Assembly: GCA_007131625.1 (NCBI GenBank)
Contig: SLQC01000031.1
Location: 1-9,096 of the forward strand
From: Balneolales bacterium
GTDB taxonomy: Bacteria; Bacteroidota; Rhodothermia; Balneolales; Natronogracilivirgulaceae
DNA: 9,096 nt
Direction: 5' to 3'
Of this stretch, positions 6,955 to 9,096 are shown one piece after another. Both the position numbers and the translations under genes were made by a program. The notes under the pieces were generated by a model. It worked only from the letters and a program-made list of their open reading frames with translations. It was not told where the DNA came from and searched no databases. The number at the start of each line of letters is the position of its first letter. Within the stretch, counting starts at the first letter, position 1.

Positions 6955-7032
6955 TCAAACCTGGCCTTCTTTCACACCTGCCCTACCGTTCATCGCATTC
7001 CGGGTGTCGATGATACAATCCATCTCCACCAT
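6955..7032 (-). pseudogene. Possible C-terminal scrap of a nucleotide-sugar dehydrogenase
   Basis: On the minus strand the frame from ATG 7032 reads MVEMDCIIDTRNAMNGR then AGVKEGQV and stops at TGA 6955-6957. The IIDTRNA block resembles the last strand of UDP-sugar 6-dehydrogenases (VDTRNA), followed in that family by a short tail such as VWKI. Here one base less at the TGA would allow a VWKIGR-like ending. A TAA lies only three codons before the ATG, so nothing larger survives. It is 25 codons, so chance similarity is a real possibility. The rest of 6883-7136 shows nothing I can identify. Confidence 0.3.
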
Positions 7033-7136
7033 GGTTTGTCGTTATTTCTCACCAAGTATACTGTTTTTTATGAATTAAAACATAAAAAATGCAATTCAGA
7101 GAACAGCGGCAGCGGCTGCCATGGTTGTTCAATTGA

Positions 7137-7529
7137 CAGGCACTCATACCCATCATCATACCCGGAAAAGCCAATATCCAGGCTGGTCAACAAGTTCTAA
7201 TTTACGGCTCTACCGGGGCCATTGGATCAGCAGCTTTTCAAATCATTAAAGCACTAGGCGCTGAGGTTACTGCTGTTGGTAAAGCCAAGAACGTAGATCT
7301 CATAAAATCACTGGGTGCCGACGATGTGATTGATTATACCAAGCAGGTTCCGATATTCAATAAAGAAATAATTCATTATTTAAAAGACCTGGCAGCATTA
7401 TGAAAGTTCAAACCAGTCATTGATCAGAAATATAGTTTTGAACAGCTTCCTGAAGTTTTCAAATATTTAAATACGGGTCAGAAAACAGGAAATGTAGCAA
7501 TTAGCCTCAATCAGAATGGCAAAACATAA
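7137..7529 (+). pseudogene. NAD(P)H quinone oxidoreductase / zinc-less MDR-family dehydrogenase, internally deleted and truncated
   Basis: One frame runs from 7137 to TAA 7527-7529. It carries KANIQAGQQVLIYGSTGAIG (a GxxGxxG-type dinucleotide site), FQIIKALGAEVTAV, and LIKSLGADDVIDYTKQ, which is the Rossmann domain of medium-chain reductases of the quinone oxidoreductase type. It then jumps to KEIIHYLKDLAAL, a TGA at 7401-7403 where the family normally has Gly (GGA to TGA), KFKPVIDQKYSFEQLPE and TGQKTGNVAISL, the family's C-terminal end. About a hundred residues between VIDYTKQ and KEIIHYL are missing, yet the frame is kept across the junction. The N-terminal catalytic domain is absent. It is therefore a pseudogene with three lesions. 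Which substrate the ancestor used cannot be told. Confidence 0.85.
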
Positions 7530-7712
7530 CATGCACATACGCCAAGCCCGGGATCACATCGAATTGTGAGGTGAATCGATAGAAATATTTTCTTACCTAC
7601 TTAAAACCCATCAGCAGGACGGTCCGAAGGATATTCATAAAGATTTTATACCAAAGAATGGTATCATTCCACCATATTCGATTTTTCGAGATTGGCGACT
7701 AAGGGTTTTCTC
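7516..7712 (+). other. Unidentified open frame, perhaps another gene remnant
   Basis: Frame 1 from ATG 7516 reads MAKHNMHIRQARDHIEL, stops at TGA 7567-7569, and then stays open past 7712 (it runs on to 7887 but there overlaps the TPR gene antisense). The unexplained part includes SIEIFSYLLKTHQQDG and IFRDWRLRVFSQY, which look protein-like in composition. I recognise no family. It could be a decayed gene with a TGG-to-TGA change, or chance. Confidence 0.2.
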
Positions 7713-8213
7713 TCAGTATAGCGCCCTCTCAGGAAGCTCTGTAATGTGTAGTTTTTTTGCAATTCGGGGGTTATTACAGAAATTCCTGATTGCCTTATCT
7801 ATTCGTTCATCACCAAACGCCTTTGCCAACTTGAGATCCAATAAACCGCAATCTTTTTGTCCTGACAGGGTTTTGATGATCCCCCTGTAGAGGTATGCCC
7901 AAGCAAGTTTTGGATTCAGCTCAATAGCTTTGGTGTAGTCAGCTATTGCTTCATTGTGGTCACCAAGTTCAGCCTTGGAAATCCCTCTGCTGAGATATGC
8001 CCAGGCAATAGCCGGACCAAGTTTGATAGCCTTGTTAAAGTCAGATACCGCTCCTTTGTGGTCACCAAGCTCAGCCCTGGATACCCCTCTGTTGTAGTAT
8101 GCCATATACTCTCTGAATATCGAACATTGTTCGATACCCCTGGTATAGTCAGCTATTGCTCCTTTGTGGTCACCAATCTTAGCTTTAGAAACACCGCTTT
8201 CGAAATACCCCAT
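7713..8213 (-). CDS. TPR-repeat protein (four tetratricopeptide units)
   Basis: From ATG 8213 this is a 166-residue protein made almost wholly of TPR units: about 1-34, 37-70, 71-104 and a degenerate one at 105-135. Each shows the G-x2-K/R-A-x-L/I-G-D-H-x-x-A-(I/V)-x-D-(Y/F) pattern, for example SKAELGDHNEAIADYTKAIE (79-98). TPRs are helical hairpins that form protein-binding scaffolds. No signal peptide, membrane segment or enzyme domain is present, so a cytoplasmic adaptor role is likely and the partner is unknown. At DNA level the TTGTGGTCACCAA-type block recurs at 7954, 8056 and 8164, giving periods of 102 and 108 bases. An in-frame GTG at 8219 overlaps the Shine-Dalgarno AGGAGG (8219-8224), so ATG 8213, with 5 bases of spacing, is preferred. 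A stop lies just upstream in frame. It may be a shortened member of a larger TPR family. Confidence 0.85.
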   Translation of the reverse strand: MGYFESGVSKAKIGDHKGAIADYTRGIEQCSIFREYMAYYNRGVSRAELGDHKGAVSDFNKAIKLGPAIAWAYLSRGISKAELGDHNEAIADYTKAIELNPKLAWAYLYRGIIKTLSGQKDCGLLDLKLAKAFGDERIDKAIRNFCNNPRIAKKLHITELPERALY

Positions 8214-8218
8214 ACCCA

Positions 8219-8238
8219 CCTCCTAACTTTAGAAGTTA
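8219..8238 (-). promoter_or_regulatory. Shine-Dalgarno with abutting 5'-leader hairpin before the TPR gene
   Basis: On the minus strand TAACTT pairs with AAGTTA (8224-8238) around a 3-base loop, and the hairpin's last base is the first A of AGGAGG (8219-8224). The small stem may hold the ribosome site open or modulate it. The site itself is clear; regulation is a guess. Confidence 0.5.
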
Positions 8239-8560
8239 AAGATAGATCTATGTGATATTAATATGATAATATATAATTTAATAAAAAAGTGTATTAGAAA
8301 TAATTTATCTCAATAAGTGTGTTAATAATTCATATAAACATTTATTTATTAGGAATATATTGCAAAATTAGTAAAAGAAATCATTAACTCGGAACAGGCG
8401 TTTCAAGGCAAATCCGTGGAAGCATAGATCTGAAAAACCGTAACGTAACTAATGTGAATAAGCGAAAAAAACTGCTGAAGTCTTTCCATGATCCGGCTCA
8501 AAAGAGTTTGAGGAAGGTGTTGTTTTTTAAGTTAACAAAACGGTATCCTGGTTCGATAGC
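8239..8560. other. AT-rich intergenic stretch with no identified gene
   Basis: From 8239 to about 8390 the sequence is extremely A/T-rich, with a 10-base palindrome ATATTAATAT (8255-8264); it presumably holds the TPR promoter on the minus strand, though no clear hexamers can be fixed. From 8388 to TAG 8577-8579 one plus-strand frame is open for 63 codons without an ATG (for example NKRKKLLKSFHDPAQKS, LTKRYPGSIAVD). It is basic, unrecognised and has no obvious start, so I do not call it a gene. Confidence 0.4.
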
Positions 8561-8601
8561 GGTGGATAGAGGAGGATAGAGGAGACAATAGAGGTGAATA
8601 G
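8561..8601 (+). repeat. Short purine-rich degenerate tandem repeat
   Basis: GGTGGATAGA, GGAGGATAGA, GGAGACAATAGA and GGTGAATAG follow one another, giving about four copies of a 10-12 base unit of the form GG-x-G-x-ATAGA. It lies about 120 bases upstream of the small membrane protein gene. Its function is not evident. Confidence 0.6.
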
Positions 8602-8718
8602 TTATAAGCATATATAGCTGAATGATGTATCAGGATCAAGAAGCAGGTAACAGATTTTTTATTTATTCTGTGAACCGCTTATATTGCATTCATTCTAACA
8701 ATTTAAAAATACATTCAA

Positions 8719-8991
8719 TTGGGACTTTTAGATTTTTTACTACTTCTGCTTATTGCCGGAATATGCGGATCCATTGGACAGGCTATCGCGGGGTTCAGTC
8801 GCGGAGGTTGTATCGTAGCCATTGTGGTCGGTTTTATCGGAGCGTTGCTTGGCTCCTGGCTGAGCGTTCAGCTCGGGTTGCCAGAGTTGCTTAACATACA
8901 GATCGGCGGCAAAACATTCCCTATCATCTGGTCTATAATCGGATCGGTGATTTTTGTTGTGATCGTCAGCCTTTTAACGCCGAGAAACTAG
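8719..8991 (+). CDS. GlsB/YeaQ/YmgE-family small membrane protein
   Basis: This 90-residue protein has the transglycosylase-associated (GlsB/YeaQ/YmgE) pattern: a first membrane helix (about 3-24) with GICGSIGQAIAG, a second (about 29-52) with SRGGC, GFIGALLGSWL and a Gly-rich face, then GLPELLNIQIGG and FPIIWSIIGS leading a third helix (67-86). It is an inner-membrane protein of unknown biochemical role; the family is often linked to stress response. The frame starts at TTG 8719, because the usual family N-terminus MGLL aligns there, a TAA lies five codons upstream and no ATG is available. No Shine-Dalgarno is seen. Length is normal for the family, so the gene appears intact apart from the rare start. 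No terminator is visible after it. Confidence 0.85.
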   Translation: MGLLDFLLLLLIAGICGSIGQAIAGFSRGGCIVAIVVGFIGALLGSWLSVQLGLPELLNIQIGGKTFPIIWSIIGSVIFVVIVSLLTPRN

Positions 8992-9096
8992 TAATTCTGG
9001 TGCTATAAAATTCATCTGCAGAGACTCATTTTGCACGGATTTTGAAAAATATATTATGTAGATTTGTCAGTTAAATGCATTACATCTCATATAATA
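8992..9096. other. Right-end non-coding sequence
   Basis: The last 105 bases are A/T-rich. I see no gene, terminator or repeat in them. Confidence 0.6.

Noticed and set aside
6868..7200. Plus-strand 110-codon frame between the LamG gene and the oxidoreductase remnant
   Set aside because: The translation is Cys/His/Ser-rich without a domain and crosses into the oxidoreductase remnant in a different frame.
7954..8176. Regular ~105-base repeats resembling a CRISPR-like array
   Set aside because: They are the coding repeats of the TPR units; no constant repeat/spacer layout exists.
8214..8219. GTG 8219 as the TPR start
   Set aside because: It overlaps the Shine-Dalgarno; ATG 8213 is better placed.
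8622..8894. Plus-strand 90-codon frame overlapping the GlsB-type gene
   Set aside because: It overlaps in another frame, and only the 8719 frame shows the family pattern.

Overview
The window looks like chromosomal DNA of a Balneolota/Rhodothermota-type member of the Bacteroidota group. The strongest sign is the 955-residue secreted protein ending in a type IX-like sorting domain (YPNPFNP...GLYLYR...KMMLLK), typical of those lineages. The family assignment of the other genes fits this, but the host is an inference. Everything here was read by eye; no search was run.

Layout, left to right. (1) 1-312: C-terminal end of a decayed phospholipase/carboxylesterase with an in-frame TAA. (2) 385-735: small single-domain cupin protein. 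(3) 736-1222: non-genic, holding a decayed IS4-type transposase fragment on the minus strand (816-1061), a long hairpin (1069-1113) and an inverted repeat in front of the next gene. (4) 1229-3319: large secreted polysaccharide lyase (PL1/pectate-lyase-like beta-helix plus a C-terminal CBM96/DNRLRE-like domain). (5) 3320-3969: remnants of an alpha/beta hydrolase. (6) 3970-6837, minus strand: secreted protein with three LamG/ConA-like modules, two fibronectin-III-like linkers and a sorting domain. (7) 6838-7712: mostly debris, with a possible nucleotide-sugar dehydrogenase C-terminal scrap (minus) and an internally deleted quinone oxidoreductase/MDR pseudogene (plus). (8) 7713-8213, minus strand: TPR-repeat protein. 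(9) 8220-8718: AT-rich non-genic stretch with a short purine-rich repeat. (10) 8719-8991: GlsB/YeaQ/YmgE-type small membrane protein. The last 105 bases show nothing.

The intact genes do not form an obvious operon: each has its own intergenic region and strands alternate. The lyase and the LamG protein are both exported and both likely touch glycans, so they could serve polysaccharide use or surface adhesion, but they converge and are separated by a pseudogene, so a joint pathway is only a guess. The most distinctive property of the window is its gene decay: at least four broken genes in 9 kb, next to transposase debris. I see no CRISPR array, tRNA, rRNA, integrase or convincing new defence-type system.
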